This document shows, piece by piece, positions 4,740 to 5,676 of a DNA stretch of 5,676 nucleotides (its first letter is position 1; every line of letters begins with the position of its first letter). Origin of the DNA: Alphaproteobacteria bacterium (GTDB lineage: Bacteria; Pseudomonadota; Alphaproteobacteria; Rhodobacterales; Rhodobacteraceae); the NCBI GenBank assembly GCA_030424705.1, contig JAUHWJ010000156.1, positions 1 to 5,676 on the forward strand, read 5' to 3'. Position numbers and translations under genes: made by a program. The notes under the pieces are model-generated. The model was not told the DNA's origin. It saw only the letters and a program-made list of their open reading frames with translations, and did not search any database.

Positions 4740-5676
4740 GTGCTGCACTGGCTCAATACGTATTTCGACCGGTTCGCAGCGCGGACGAAGCACTTGCCCG
4801 TGCGCGCCTCGGCGGCGCGCAGTTCCGGCGTTATCGTCGTCGTGGCGGTCGTCTTCGTCAGCGCCATCGTCGAGGTCGGCAACATCGCGATGACGGCCCT
4901 GCGCGGCTATCCGATCACGAACGATCACTACTCGCATGTCTTCATTGCGATCGCTGTGGCCGCGGCGATCGCCTATCCCGTGATGCTCTACAGCATCGGC
5001 ACGGCGCGGGCGCTTGCGCGGACCAAGCGCGAGCTGGCGGAGGCCGCGGAGGAGGCGGAGCGGGCGAATCGCATGAAATCCACGTTCCTCGCCACGACGA
5101 GCCACGAAATCCGCACGCCGCTCAACGCCATCATCGGCATGGCGGAAATGCTTCGCCGCAGCGTCGGGAGCGAGGCCGAGCGCGCGCATGTCGCCGTTCT
5201 CGGCGAGGCCGCGCAGTCCCTCTCCCGCCTCCTCACCGATATTCTCGACATCTCGAAGGTCGAGGCCGGCCGGCTCGTGATCGCGCCCGAGCCGACTGAT
5301 CTCCATGCCTTGCTTGAAGGCGTCGTCGCGCTCTGGCGGCCGCAGGCTTCGGAAAAGGGCGTTTCGCTGCGTCTTTCCATGTCGCCGGACGTGCCGGCCT
5401 GGGTGGAGACAGATGGGCCGCGACTGCGCCAATGCCTCGGGAATCTACTTTCGAACGCCATCAAGTTCACGCCTCAAGGCCTGGTTTCGGTTTCGGTCGC
5501 TGTTCCGGAGACCGCGGAAGGGGGCTTCCTCGTCTCGATCGCGGTGCGCGACAGCGGGCCGGGTCTTTCGCCGGAAGAGCAGGCGCAGCTCTTCCAACCC
5601 TTCGAGCAGGTGGGCGATATGCGGCAGCGGCGGCGGGGCGCGGGGCTCGGCCTCGCGATCTCCCGCAACCTCGCGC
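4740..5676 (+). CDS. Membrane sensor histidine kinase (HisKA + HATPase_c), 3'-truncated
   Basis: A two-component sensor kinase that autophosphorylates a histidine and passes the phosphate to a response regulator. 312 residues are visible and the frame is open at the right edge. The GTG at 4740 is the only usable upstream start in this frame after the stop at 4686-4688; GAGG (4731-4734) precedes it by 5 bases. Order: short cytoplasmic N-terminus; TM1 about 30-50; extracytoplasmic loop of only about 15 residues; TM2 about 66-87; charged helical linker 88-115; HisKA with TSHEIRTPLN (phospho-acceptor His122, codon 5103-5105); ATPase domain with N-box NLLSNAIKFT (235-244), G1 DSGPG (271-275), F-box LFQPFEQ (284-290) and G2 GAGLGLAIS (300-308). 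All catalytic motifs look intact. No HAMP or PAS domain is visible. A receiver domain beyond the edge (hybrid kinase) cannot be excluded. The signal is unknown. Confidence 0.93.
   Translation, partial: MLHWLNTYFDRFAARTKHLPVRASAARSSGVIVVVAVVFVSAIVEVGNIAMTALRGYPITNDHYSHVFIAIAVAAAIAYPVMLYSIGTARALARTKRELAEAAEEAERANRMKSTFLATTSHEIRTPLNAIIGMAEMLRRSVGSEAERAHVAVLGEAAQSLSRLLTDILDISKVEAGRLVIAPEPTDLHALLEGVVALWRPQASEKGVSLRLSMSPDVPAWVETDGPRLRQCLGNLLSNAIKFTPQGLVSVSVAVPETAEGGFLVSIAVRDSGPGLSPEEQAQLFQPFEQVGDMRQRRRGAGLGLAISRNLA

Noticed and set aside
4708..4893. ATG at 4708 as the kinase start or as a separate 61-codon gene
   Set aside because: It is out of frame with the kinase, lacks a ribosome binding site, and overlaps the candidate -10 box. 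Its product looks like frame-shifted kinase sequence.
4680..5432. A 250-codon - strand open frame antisense to the histidine kinase
   Set aside because: The + strand frame has every histidine kinase motif in order. The antisense product is Arg/Asp/His-rich with no family signature.
1..5676. Mobile element, CRISPR array, toxin-antitoxin or defence island
   Set aside because: No direct-repeat array, transposase or integrase motif, tRNA-associated site or defence domain was found. All genes are of common chromosomal families with similar base composition.

Overview
This is a GC-rich, densely coded stretch of bacterial chromosome. The protein families point to an alphaproteobacterium, and the SDR and TPR proteins most resemble what I know from Rhodobacterales. 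That placement is inference from remembered family resemblance; no ribosomal RNA or other strong phylogenetic marker is present. I see no mobile element, CRISPR array, tRNA or rRNA.

Layout, left to right: (1) the 3' nine-tenths of a + strand IlvD/Edd dehydratase that matches D-xylonate dehydratase (xylD) in all key motifs, to 1627; (2) an atypical SDR-family protein on the - strand (1621-2472), overlapping xylD tail-to-tail by 7 bases; (3) divergent from it, a + strand gene for a secreted TPR-repeat protein (2529-3263); (4) a short leader with a candidate promoter, then rpmG for ribosomal protein L33 (3364-3531), closed by a clear intrinsic terminator (3565-3602); (5) a convergent - strand D-isomer-specific 2-hydroxyacid dehydrogenase (3601-4587), whose stop codon lies in the terminator's T-tract; (6) a 152-base divergent regulatory gap holding a strong imperfect inverted repeat and candidate promoters; (7) the 5' part of a membrane sensor histidine kinase starting at a GTG (4740) and running off the right edge.

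Functionally, xylD belongs to the non-phosphorylative oxidation of D-xylose (Weimberg or Dahms type). It appears to be the last gene of whatever operon lies to the left, as xylD is in the Caulobacter xylXABCD cluster. The other genes look like ordinary, mostly independently transcribed chromosomal genes. The dehydrogenase and kinase share a divergent promoter region, which permits but does not show a regulatory link.

I did not find a convincing new biological system. The points most worth a second look are: strong hairpins at the xylD/SDR convergence and in the dehydrogenase/kinase gap; an SDR protein whose usual catalytic Tyr and Lys both appear to be Arg; and a kinase with almost no extracytoplasmic loop and no HAMP or PAS domain.
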